Shown here: positions 50,284 through 62,600 of the stretch, piece by piece
Layout of the letters: each line of letters begins with the position of its first letter
Position numbering within the stretch: position 1 is the stretch's first letter
Source of the DNA: Diprion similis
Lineage: Eukaryota; Arthropoda; Insecta; Hymenoptera; Diprionidae
Direction: 5' to 3'
NCBI RefSeq assembly: GCF_021155765.1
Contig: NC_060115.1
Location: 5,622,493 to 5,686,492 of the forward strand
DNA length: 64,000 nt
Position numbers and translations under genes: made by a program
The notes under the pieces: model-generated
The model's input: the letters and a program-made list of their open reading frames with translations, nothing else
Databases searched by the model: none
What the model was told of the DNA's origin: nothing

Positions 50284-53264
50284 TACAAACACGTTGTACG
50301 TGTTGCACTAAAGCCACGATGTGCATCCGGCAGCCATGCGCAGCACCCAGTGTTTAATCGCCGGCTGTTCGGCTCGTGCACTCGCACACCTCACGATCAG
50401 TCTCGATTTCCACGGTACACGCCGTGTTTAAACCGCATCCCGAAGATTATTTCCTCCTCTCCAGGATTTGATTATTCGTATAATATAAGGAAAAAAGAAG
50501 AAGAAAAAAAAACGAAACGAAACGAAACGAAACTTGCAATATACTTACGAAATTACTGTGTACAGATAGGCAGAAAAGTATACGGGGCACTTACGACTGT
50601 AACATTGATTAATCAAATGATTCGAAAAGTTTTATAAGAATTATAACATTATACGGATAATAATATACTTGTTTAAAACAAACGCGTTATTAGACCCGAA
50701 AAAAAAACAACATGAAAAAAAAATATATATATATATATATTCTCAGCTACATCGTAGTGTAAAAAGTGCGCCTCGTTCGACTAATTATATCCTGCTTTTA
50801 TAGATTCTTCGATATCTTATGAAAATTTATAAACAGTCCAACAATTGTAATCAACTTCTGCTTCCCGACTATCATATTTTACAATAAAAATCTTAAACCA
50901 CAATAAGTCTGATTGCAGAGAGTATACCCGCCTGGTGTAAAGTACATTTATGAATTTCAATCTACGTCAGTTGATCGTAGACAGCGCAGTATTAGATAAT
51001 CGCGATCATCGTTGCAGGTGATTTGGCCGCAGGAATAAAAACTTCCTCAAAGTCTAGATTTGAGAGTAAACAAAATGACTCACCAGCTATTTCATCGTAA
51101 AATCGGTAGCGCTGTTTTGGTGGGAAAGGGAGGGGAGGGGGAGGGGGCGAGAATAAAAGGAATTAAAAAAAGAAGAAGCGAAAGAGGAGGAAGTCATAAG
51201 AAAAATTTCTCTCTAATACCGGAGATCCCCTGCACCCATAATATCATTATATACATACCCCGGATACGGTCCGTTGCAAAAACGTTAACCAGTCTTAATT
51301 CGTTACGATGTAAACAACTCGGCAATGCCTCGACGAAAATCGTGCCAAAATGCGCCCCGTTCGACGAACGGGACCCGGACCGTCGCGTCGTCGACGTGCT
51401 TCTATTTTCGGACCTCTCTGTGTAAAAGCGAACGCCGCTTCTGACCGAGCTTGATATCCTCTCCTCCCCCAAATCGTCGTCGTCGTCGTCGTCGTCGTCG
51501 TATGCAAGTTTAATATAAATACCTACGAGAGATAACCGTATGCGTATGACGTGACGAGATGAAGCCGATGGAGAAGTGGGAGGTGGAGGTGAAGGAGATT
51601 TGGGAATGCGTTAAACTGGTAGCTGCAAGTAAGTATAACGTAACAACAACGCCGTTTGTCAAAGCCTGCAATCCGTTTCGTCGATATTCACCGCAAATTT
51701 TCCACAATTTTCTTTTTCATCGTAATCTTTTTTTCCTATCAACGATACTATTTACACAGAATTTCGACAGCGAGAAATTTACGGATACACGATTCGCGCG
51801 GTATATATTTTTAAACCCGGTGCTTCGTTGTTTCGGGGGAGAAATTTTCACCGAGTATAAAACGTACGATTATTTGAAAACGGTCAAGCAATATATAACA
51901 ATACATACGGTTTTTACACCATCGAATTTTAAGAGGTAAAAATCTATAAATTCGTTTTATGGAATTGAGAAAAAAAAAAAAAAACTTTTCGCAAGAAGAA
52001 AAAAAAAAAAAAAAAAAAAAATGGTAAAAATATACATCAAAATACAAATCATCGGGTAATCAGAATTCATATACAATATACATATATGTATTTTTCTTCA
52101 TACTTCTACACGTTTTTTCTAATGTCGTGTATCGCGACTTTCTAAATAAAAAAAATAAAAAAAACTCCACCATTTTTCCATTCTACGTTACCTACTTTTT
52201 AATTAACCGAGACATTTTGCCGCCTGCATATGCATATACGTGCAAAAGTTTCGCGAGTTTCTCGATCGTTCAATACCTGATATTGCGTAGGTATGGATCT
52301 AGGTATTGAAACGCATGCGTTTCGGATCTACTATAACGTTACGGCAAACTAGCCAGCTAGCGAGGAAGTGGTGAAGGAGGAGGAGGAGAAGGAGGAGGAG
52401 GAGGAGAATTGCGAGCATATTACACACATCGAAGTGCTATCTTTAAAACATCTGGTAGGGATTCGCCGCGTGGGGCGGCCTTCACTCCGGGCGCAAAAAC
52501 TTCGCAACTCTACTAAACTCTCCGTCCTTCTCTCAAGCCTCTAAAATAACATCCGCCCTATTCCCCTCTTACTCGATCGCTCTCTCTCACTTCAGATCTC
52601 ATTCCCCTCGAAGATATATCCTCTCAGATGCATATGCGCGCTCTTCACTCACAGCAATATCCACGGCCCTCTCTTTTCTGCTTTCGCTCTTGTATATCGA
52701 TACTCACTGCAAGTATTAAAAAATACTTATACTACTGCACGATTAGAATTATACCACGAAAATTGACGTTCCATTATTAAGAAGACCTATACTATATCCC
52801 CTTCATGATCACTGCCATATAATTATTTTATATATGTATATATATATGTATACGTATACGTAGGTAATAATATGCAAGAAATCAAATTGAATTAGAGGGT
52901 TCTGATAAAACGGTTGTATACGTTATACGCAGTAAATAAGACGTGATTTGAATCGTTGTCAATGTAATAAGAAAGTAAAATAACGAATAAATAAATAAAT
53001 GTTATACCATGATATGAAATCTTCGGTTTCTACGGCTAGGAAACAGAGAGAGAAGGAAAGAAGTTTGACATTTGGGGAGAAGAAAGCGAGTTCGTGTGTG
53101 TGTGTGTGTGTGTGTGTATGTATATATATATATATATAACAGGGACGCGGAGAGAAATTTTGAAGAGAGCTATGTGAGAACGGGACAAAAACCTGGAGGC
53201 ACCGGATATCCTCCAGACGTTGCCCACGCTGCCCACATCATCACCCACGCACGCGTATTTTAAC

Positions 53265-53286
53265 CGTCCTTGTTCTTCCGATCCAT
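53265..53286 (-). CDS. Weak candidate for sprouty first coding exon
   Basis: On the minus strand an ATG in a good initiation context (GCGGC before, G after) starts the short frame MDRKNKD. After one further G comes GT. Spliced there, the phase fits the terminal sprouty exon exactly and would read on as GGDEGR. The result resembles the start of fly Sprouty (MDRRNGGD) as I remember it. Against it: the donor GTTAAA is poor, the match is only a few residues, and a longer overlapping frame exists. Treat as a hypothesis. Confidence 0.2.
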
Positions 53287-54286
53287 GCCGCATTGTCATA
53301 GAGATACATACTGTAGATATGTAATATACATACAGAGCATATATATATATATATATATATCCCTGCTGCACGCGATGTTCAATGCAGGATATATAATCGA
53401 GGAGATGGATTATTGAGTTTAAAATCCGGATATTAATAAACCGGCTAAGGAATTTTATTTTTCGCTAAATATCATCGTGATCGAGTAGCTGGTAGTTGAA
53501 AAAAGAAAAAGCAAAAAGTCATATCGAATAATACTGAAAATCAATAAATATAGTAGGTAGGTATAATATAAAGGATTTAACCGATTGTGAAAATTATGAA
53601 AACAATTTGCAAACGCAAGTTTATCATTTTTTATAAAGGTATAATATTTCGTCCTACTGTATATTTTCGCAGCAAAACACACTACGTCAAGTATAGTTAC
53701 TATACAGACCATCGCTTCGCTATTTTCTGCTTGTATAATATGATGTTAAATTATGATATCCGGGATCTAAAATTCTCTACACACAGGTGCATACCTACAC
53801 CACATAATATACAGATGTTGTCTAACGTGTGTCTATAATATACACACATAAGAGAAAAAATACAATTTCTCAGTAGATTCATGTAGGTACACCGGAATTT
53901 TGCAATTTATCCGTTTACACGCATGCAAAAACGCACACATATATCCGCAATAGCGACGCATGCGGCAAGAAAAAAAATAAAAAATAAAAAATAAATAAAT
54001 AATGCAAACAAATAAGAAAACAGCAAAATAAAAACCAACAAATGACGCGTTATTATACAGGAATATAACGTATGATGTGGGTTATAGGTATGCATATATT
54101 ATACAAGGATAAAGTGATTTTATCTGTTCCCGTTATTGAAATTACCGGGTTTCAAGCAGCACGGCAGCGAAACGGCGCCATACATACACATCTATATAGG
54201 TCCGTACTACAGAGCTCGGGACTCGCGCGTTTAGCCGGTTTATCAATGAACGCCACGTATGACATCACGTGCGTACGTCCGACGCG

Positions 54287-54330
54287 AGCGAACGAACGAA
54301 CGAACGAACGAACGAACGAACGAACGAACG
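54287..54330. repeat. (CGAA)n microsatellite
   Basis: Eleven tandem CGAA units. The same motif, on the opposite strand, recurs at 49.7 and 57.5 kb. Confidence 0.96.
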
Positions 54331-54889
54331 GAGCTACACTGGCAACTTTTATACGTATGTACGTATGTACGTATGTACGTACGTGCATATTCACCTACTA
54401 CTACCGGGTATCGCGTGTAGTGAATACATGTGTATTACACCCGTATGCCATACACATGTCTCTTAGGGTACATAGGAATAATATTTATTTACACACGGTA
54501 TGAACTGAACCCACACAAGCAAATCCAGCGAATTAATTCGCTTGCTCGCGTCGTTAGATAAATTATTATTTGTACAGGGATACGCGAAAACGAAAAGAGT
54601 CATATTATGTGAGATTGGGCTTCGCCAAGTTGGTGTTGACGATGCAACTTCATGAAAAATTGTTACATCACAAATAATATGTGCAAAATGTGTGTCTTAA
54701 TGTCTGAACTGTTTTTCTTTTTTTTCGATTTCGTTGTTTTTTGTTGTCGAAAATTTAAAAGTAGGACTGTTATTTTCTCTAAATATATAATTTATGTATA
54801 TGTATATTTTTTTTTTCAATGTCTTCTAGACGATTATATCAGACAGATAATCAAATTAAGTTTCAAGGGGAGAAATAGATTTTCTTGTG

Positions 54890-54892
<3 letters not shown>

Positions 54893-54954
<62 letters not shown>
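54893..54954. repeat. (TA)n microsatellite
   Basis: About 31 uninterrupted TA units. Confidence 0.96.
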
Positions 54955-54961
<7 letters not shown>

Positions 54962-57432
54962 GATTAAATAATAATAAACAAAAAATCTAACATTGTGCGT
55001 GCACAGTGATATGACATCCCGATAAATGATGTAAAAACTTCTCAGCGCCATGAATAATTCCGCCTCTCATCGTCCGTTATAAATAAAACGAAAATGATGA
55101 AACAGTATAATATAAGACGAGAGCTAGCTGCATGAGCAGCAATTCGAACGACATCGCGATCGTGTATGTACATACATATAGCTGTTGAAGCATCTTGACG
55201 TCGTCGAACAGACATCCGGGATATGTGTTATATACGGACGTTCTTAATTGAACGAAATAAAAGAGTAACAACAAATCAGAGAATACGTTATAAAGCGACG
55301 AAGGTCTTAGGTTTCCTGATCGTCAACACAGAACCGGAAAACCGTTGTATAATAATTATACGTGTGTATCCAACGTGATAATATTAGACGTTATACGTAA
55401 TATACATATAATAAATGACCTGCAGAGAAAAACGACATCCGTGTAACAAATTGAACTATACCTACACTTATCCTGCTTCATAAATCGTCCGAGCTAGCGG
55501 ACGGAAAACAAAAATTACTTCAACCAAGACGGATAATTGTATGAATAAAATAGTGTCGAAAAACGAGAAAGAAAAAAGAAATAACAAAAAATTTCTAACC
55601 CTTGTCGTTGTTTTTCGTTTTTTCTTTTTCTTTTTTACATAAAGTTCCTTTTCAATTACTCACAATTTTTCTCATTCTACCGCAGGTTACGTATATAATA
55701 ATCAATATCGATCTTTATTGTACATACAAATTCAAATCTACTATTTCCTGACCGTATATATATATATATATATAGATACATATATATATATATATATAGG
55801 TGTAGAAAAATGACGACGCGTGATGTTACAAGACATTATAAGCTCGGGTCGCCGCCCTAGAGTCCTCATCGTATCCTCGTACACGCCGCATGCATGCTGC
55901 AGTCAATATATGTATGTATTAGGTATCTATATACATGTATATATACACAGGCAAGTCGACAAGATCGTTGGCTGACGGGAGGAGATGGAATGTGGACACC
56001 ATATGGCGCGAAGCCTTTGCCCACCCACATGATGCTGCAGTAGAGAGCCGTCGTCGTGGCCGTCGTCGTCGTCCGCTGCACGAACACAACCTCGCCAAAC
56101 GCAACGCGTCCAGCACACACCGCCGATACTTCAACACGTATACCATACTAAGAAAGTATGCAGGAATCCATGCACCGCATTCACTACTCTAAAAGATCGA
56201 AGCGCAGCATCCGGCGCACCCGACGACGCGCCTTGATGGTGTATTATAATAGGAAGAATTTAACGATCCCGTATGGGTTTAATTACTTCTCTACCCCTTT
56301 ATACTTTAAACCTGGTGTTACACACAATTTTCGTATGTACGTTTGTAAAACGTCGATGACGATAGTTACTGTAGTTACTAGATATATACGGTCTATATTT
56401 ATACGAACACGATTTCGCCGACGGGTTAACTTACACACTACACACCTGTGCAGGTGTGACGCATGCATGCTTTTTGAGTATTCAACGACGACGACGACGA
56501 CGGAAAGAAAGACGCAAGCGTGTACAGCCTGACTCTGTTGCATGCTGCTGCTGGTGGCTCGATGATCGAAAGAGCACGAAACGCGTACTTCCACGCACAC
56601 ACGCACACACACACAAACCCACACGAACAGAGTAATATCTTCTTTTCGTGAGATAAACTAGACGACGAGGACGTAGGCTAGCTATTGCTGACCGGATGTG
56701 ACGTGCAGGCGTGTAACGCGGCGCCCGGCGACGGAGGCTCCGATATACACGGCGGACGATCGAACGAGGAGGAGAGGAGCTGACGATGAGCTAGCTACAC
56801 ACACACAAACACACACACACACACAGCAAGGCCGACAAGCCAGCAAGCCACCAGCCAACCAGCCAGCCATCGAGCTGAGCAGCAAAATACTTACGAATAG
56901 AGAATTAAAGAAGCGAAGATAATAAACCGCGAGAGAGTTGATCGAGCAGTCGATATTACGTAGACAACACTCGATTCTGCAGCAACAGCAACAGCAAGGA
57001 AAATAAAAGGGCTTCACGTCATTCGGTAGTTATCGATTTGTATTTATAAAACGAATTCAGAATTCGCCTTGATACAAGATTGTTTTTATTCACGGTCTTG
57101 ATAAAGAGGCTCTTTTTCCTTGAGCATTATGCGGAGAGTACAAGCGTATTGAAATCAAAAAACATTGCCACGGTGAGAAATAAATCTGTGACACGAACCT
57201 AAAGAGTACAACAATAAACACCACGGACAGACTTAGCTATGATACATGAAATTAAAAACGTGAAAATTCGTCGATAAAATCGATCATGTATAGTAAAAAT
57301 TCCGCAGTCTTTATCACGTATACATATAATATAATATAATATTATATCGTTAATCTGATCGCGTGGCGTTTGTAGTCTACAAAAATAATTACACACGATG
57401 ATTTCTTCTTCTTTTTATTAACACAATAAACC

Positions 57433-57510
57433 TCATTCATTCGTTCGTTCATTCATTCGTTTCTTCCTTCCTTCATTCATTCGTTTGTTCGTTCGTTCGT
57501 TCGTTCGTTC
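57433..57510. repeat. (TTCG)n/(TTCA)n microsatellite
   Basis: Interspersed TTCG, TTCA and TTCC units end in a purer TTCG tract. Confidence 0.93.
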
Positions 57511-58053
57511 ACAGTGATCCGGTAAGTCGTATATAAATCGACTAAAATCGCGGGCATCTATCTTTGCGAACGGCATGCAACGCGCAGAGAAGAGTCGAGG
57601 TAAAGTCAGCTAGGCCACCAACCACCATTCACTCCAAGGTAGAGAGCAGTTTTACACACACACGCACGCACACGTACGGTAACCCGTGAGATACAAGTTA
57701 AGCGAGGACACGTGTGTACCTGGCATATCCGCGCATGTGCCGTCGGCAAACTTGCGAGTTTATTTCATGAATGGCTCCTCTGCACCTCGGTTTATACTGC
57801 TGCAGAGCTCGCCGCGCGTTACGCGACGAGATGCGACGATGCCGCCTTCCTTCCTTCCTTCCTTCCTTCCCTACTTCCTTACTTCTTTCCACCTGTCTAC
57901 ACATTATATTATACACCCGTGCCGCATATCACCAGTTGTAGAATCGTATAACATGCGTGCAATCGGCCACACGCTGTGTGTATATATATATGTATATATA
58001 TATATATCAATTGAAAAGAGACAGTCTTACCGCCGATGAGGTTTTGCATACTT

Positions 58054-58054
<1 letters not shown>

Positions 58055-58147
<93 letters not shown>
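58055..58147. repeat. (CA)n microsatellite, 93 bp
   Basis: The longest dinucleotide tract in the window, about 46 uninterrupted CA units. Confidence 0.98.
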
Positions 58148-58150
<3 letters not shown>

Positions 58151-58410
58151 ACAAACATCTGCGCGCGCTCAGTGTTCGATGAAACGATTACATTCATTCC
58201 AGGCCCCGTTCGCGTTCCCGCATACTCACTGAGGCATGTCACGTATAATACCACCGTGTAATATTATCATTATCATTATACTTGTTGTGTAGAAGAAGAC
58301 TTTCTCGCGAAACTTTCTAGCCGCGACGATTCGTTCATTCACCGTTCCTTCTGAGGTTCCATCTCGGACGACGACTTACAATTAGTTATTCACCTCGAGA
58401 GTGGCTGAAA

Positions 58411-58433
58411 GGGGGGGGGGGGGGGGGGGGGGG
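58411..58433. repeat. Poly(G) run, 23 bases
   Basis: The third long G homopolymer on the plus strand of the sprouty locus. Confidence 0.9.
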
Positions 58434-58858
58434 TCGTTACCTTCACCGTATAAACTACACGCGTGTTATACACACGTATGGGCAAACGAATGGGCACCGT
58501 AACCTCGAACGTACATAGATAGAGCCAGCTCGTAGAGAATTGCCTGTACTGCATACCACTGGTGTTGCGGTAACGGGGTCGGTATCAACCTTCATGGCGA
58601 GCCTAGTAACGTAAACGTACCAACACACTGTTAAATGCGCGATATTATCATAGTATACGGATAGGCGAACAACAAGAGTTTCGCCCGCCCGCCCGCGTGT
58701 TGGTAGCGATAAAAGAGAAATATAAAAGCAACGTAGGTACAAGGAATAAGCCAGCCTTCCAACGTGTATAAAGAATGAATGAAAACGCGAATGTGAATAA
58801 CGGTCACGCTGCCAATAAGCAACAGTTGTGTACACGCAGGACTTTTCGTGTACATACA

Positions 58859-58889
<31 letters not shown>

Positions 58890-59354
58890 CACACACACAC
58901 ACAAATTATAAGACATTAAATATTACGCAATATAGCGTTTATCGGACCAGTTTTAATCGTCATTCGTCAAATTAGGTAATAAAAATTCCTAGAAGCATAG
59001 AATTAATCGAAAATAGGTAAACGGCAATTGGATTGGCTCCTAATTGCAACGCACAATCGAATTATCGGATAAATCGAACTATACATCCTATCGCCATACC
59101 GCAAGATTGAATAATTCGCAGTATTCAAGATACTCTTAGACTATACAATACCTATGAACGATAGCGAGCTAATGAATAAATTTCATAATCAATACTGGTA
59201 AAATCTTTTCCTCCACTTTCCGGCAGGTGTTTGCCAACAATACCACGAACAATGCGATCCTATTTAAAAATTTCCACTTTCGTGTGTGTGTGGGGGTGTG
59301 GGTGTGGGTGCGTCATTAAAATACCGACCAAGTAAAATGAGGAAGATTAAACGA

Positions 59355-59690
59355 TTACCAACCGTTTCGACTGGGGGGTCGCGGCGGCGCTGGATACTTG
59401 GGCGGTGTCAGCTGGTGCAGAAGTTGGTTAGGGGCCGATGAGGTGTTCCGGTGTTGTTGAATGAGCAAGGGCTGCTCGCTCGAGGAATGACTCGAACTGC
59501 AGGAACCGGAACTGGATGTTGAACTGGAGCTGGAGCAGCGCGTGTTCCCGGTGGCTAGACTGTTTCCCGCCAAACTGAGGCTCCTTAGGGTCGCGGCACT
59601 TAGGTTGTTGGGGGGCCAGGGGGGGCGCCGCGGGGGCAGCGCCGGGGGCGGGGGGCAGTCCAAGGTATCCACACTTCTACACTTTTAATC
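59355..59690 (-). CDS. Possible upstream exon of sprouty, Pro/Ser-rich frame
   Basis: On the minus strand an open frame of about 110 codons follows a TAA. It is rich in Pro at first (LDCPPPPALPPRRPPWPP), then Ser, and ends PPKYPAPPRPPSRNG. The proline motifs suit an SH3 ligand, and the end resembles the N-terminal part of fly Sprouty. Problems: it has no ATG in frame and no good acceptor in front. The better donor (TTG before GTAATC) gives a phase that would put a stop at the start of the known exon. Only the poor donor GTTGGT, four bases earlier, gives the right phase. It may be 5' UTR, or an exon that joins an intermediate one I cannot see. Confidence 0.3.
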
Positions 59691-62600
59691 CACCGACCGC
59701 ACCGAATTACCTTCCTTCTTCCCTTCCACTTTTTACCCCGCACTTTGTCGCCTTTTTTACTTCGCTTTCGCTTCTCCTTTTTTTCTCTCAACTTTTCCTT
59801 GTACGACGTGTACAACAATACAGGCTGTACGAGCCCCTTGTATCATATACAAAGTAAAAAACAAAAAAAAAAAAAAAAAAGCAAAACACACTCTTGTTTT
59901 ACACGCGTACGCCGCTGTTATATACTCAGCCGCGGATTTGTTCCGTAACGTCGAACGAAATCAAATAATGATTATATTTCTTTTCAACGCACTTGGGGTA
60001 GCTTCTTGTACCGCACCTTCCGTTAATTCCGTATTCCGTAACGAAAACGAGATCGGCTTCGTTCACTCGCGTAATAACATCAATTTTCAATCCCCCAACG
60101 AGGATCGATAGATCGATAACACTTGAATCAACTTCACTTGTCCCGCCTCACCGCGTCACATATAAATGGAAGAAAGAAAAAAAAAACTCTGCTCGAATAC
60201 CATATAACATAAAAGCACGCTCTTATCCGTGAAAAATTATATACAAAGAATAATTGGTCCGTGTCAGTTTTATGCCGTTATTTCAAGATCGTCGCGATAA
60301 TCGCTCGAATGCCAAAAGTAACACAAAGCGTATATCGATGATAGTCCGACGTACGTATCAGAGCAGACTATAAAAAGTCTCCTCGATCCCCTCGTCAAGT
60401 TAGTGGAATCGTTCCGTCGGCATCAGGCTACTCTCGTTCACGATCCCGCGATGGTGTTTCCGCGTCCGTTTCCGCGCCCTCGTCGACGTAGTTTCGTCGC
60501 TCGATTCGTCGCGTAAGCCGCGCCGCCGACAGTCAACAGGCCGCTTCATTCACTGCTTATTTTAACACGACGCCGGCCCCACAAGTAACAGAAATAACCG
60601 GGCGTACATACGTCGGTCTTCGTCTGTCTCCTCGTAGCTTCCTTCTCTTTCCCACACCACCGTATATTACATTCGTGTCACGCGCGCACATTTACACACG
60701 CCAAAAACTCTCGCGGCATCGAAGACTCGGCAGCAGCTCGGCTCGACTCGACTCGACTCTGGGCTCGTTCCCCCAAGTGCGTAGAGAGAGAACCGAACCG
60801 ACCGACACCACCACCAGCACACTGCCAACTGCCACCGCCACCGCCACCGTCACACCACAACCACACATCCACTGCCACTACCTTCACGATATCGAGGGAG
60901 GGCGGGAGGGGGGGGGGCAACGATGGTTTGGGGAAGGGGGGAGGGGGGGAAGGACCCAGTCGGTCGAAGGAGGAGCGGAGGGGACTCACAGGGGTCCACA
61001 CGAAGGTTCCGCGAACCTTTTTATTATTCTTCGATACTCGACGCGTTTTCCGTCGCGTTTTTTCCGATATTTACCATATTTTTGGTTATTTCCTTTCCTT
61101 TCTCGTTCTTGTTTGTTTTTTAGTTTTTTTCATTGAATTTTTCCTTTTTCTGTTCTTTCTGTTTTCCCTCCTCTCAAAGACCGGAGAGCAGCTATATGTA
61201 TATATACTAGGTACTCGTTTCGTATCTCGAAACTTTTCACGCACCGTTGGCTGAGAGACGTCTGGATGGCAGTGACCTTTTTCTTTCCCGTAGCGAATGC
61301 GAGAATAAATTCTTCTCCTACATTTACTACTACTACAACTACTATCTTTTACTGCTACTTCTTCTTCTTCTTCTTCTTCTCCTAGTCCCTGTTTTATTAC
61401 TCCTCTCTCTTTCTCTCTCTCTCTCTTGATTGACCCGTGTTGTTATTACACACCGTGTATAACGTTTGTAACCGGGTATACGATTGAACCACCTTGTTTC
61501 AACTCTCTTGCATTGTTCAGATGTACAGGAGAGCGAGAGAGATGTTAGACGACGTAGTTTTTGACGTCTACATGTGTCCGGCTGAACCGTGGTATTATGT
61601 TGAAATAGTTTAAATAATCAACCGAGCAATATTAAACACACACGGGTACTGCACACACGATCCTCACGCCGGATCCAACACTCGCGCATTTGTACGAGAT
61701 AGAGAAATTCGTTGTAACACACTCGACGACCCCTTTCGTTCGTCGTATCGTTACAACACATACGTTTAATCTTCTGTATTAATAAACGTAACCGTTGTCC
61801 GTTGTTTCTTCCCTTCGAACACGGTGTACGATAAACAGTTGACAATAAGAAAACGCGAACAACACTCGTTCGTAAGTATGGTGGGTCGATCGAGAGCCGA
61901 TAAAAAAAAGAGCGCTGCGCAACTCTCCTTCGTAATACCAATAATGATAACAATAATAACGAATATGATAGAACGAGGAGGTGGACTTGAAGTGGGAATC
62001 AGAGATAAACCAAAATAAAAAAAAAAAAAAAACAAGACAACGTAGGATTGTCAAAGGTGGAAACAGTTTTCTCTGGCGAGTTTTCTACAAAGGGCACGTG
62101 TCCCGTTCACGTCCGTGAATCAGTGGCGTATCTGGAAATAAGCGACCAACAATAAGTTCGCCCGTGAGTAGAAGAAGAAGCATAACAACAAGGAGAGGAG
62201 AGGACGTTGCGGCGAGCCAACGAACGGGAACGACGACGGTACGTATCGCTTGATAATTTCAGCTGGCCTCGGCGGCCATGTCGGTGTAACCGAGGCGTGG
62301 ATCTCGTGGCGGCAGCTCGATGCTGCTGCTGCTGCTGCTTCGGGACACTCACTTCACTGCTAGTTGGTAGTGCACACTCTGCTCTGCTTTGCCCCAGCTC
62401 TTTCTCTCGTTCTCCGTCTCTCTCCGCATCCACAGAGCGTATACCTCTCTCTCTGTCTATCGCTCTCTTCTTTCCTCCTCTTCTCTCCCTCTCTCAATTC
62501 TTCTTACGCCGCATACGCGCACAGCTTATTCCCCGTTTATTCAGCAAACGTTCTCGGTGATCGGAGGGGGAGGTTGGAGGGGCCACTGGTTTCCGGACAC

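Larger units (their letters stand above)
43226..53264 (-). other. Probable sprouty intron, microsatellite-rich
   Basis: No coding exon is recognised with confidence. The strand is inferred from the acceptor at 43226-43227. The stretch holds (CA)n/(TA)n at 43,296-43,353, (CTG)n at 45,676-45,712, poly(G) at 48,754-48,776, poly(C) at 49,490-49,502, (TTCG)n at 49,711-49,733, (CT)n at 49,988-50,014, (TA)n at 50,235-50,280, (GTC)n at 51,475-51,501 and (GGA)n at 52,372-52,407. Open frames here code almost only Y, I, C and V from TA and CA repeats and are not genes. Confidence 0.6.
53287..59354 (-). other. Probable sprouty intron or upstream DNA, repeat-rich
   Basis: No gene is recognised. The stretch holds the tetranucleotide tract (CGAA)n at 54,287-54,330, (TA)n at 54,893-54,954, (TTCG)/(TTCA)n at 57,433-57,510, (CA)n at 58,055-58,147 and a 23-base poly(G) at 58,411-58,433. 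Longer open frames derive from these repeats. Confidence 0.6.

Noticed and set aside
53160..53215. Short CTGGAGG/CCTCCAG foldback as a possible microRNA
   Set aside because: Only seven paired bases with a ten-base loop and no extended stem on either side.
57909..58254. Long frames of TH or VC repeats over the (CA)n tract
   Set aside because: Pure translation of a dinucleotide repeat.
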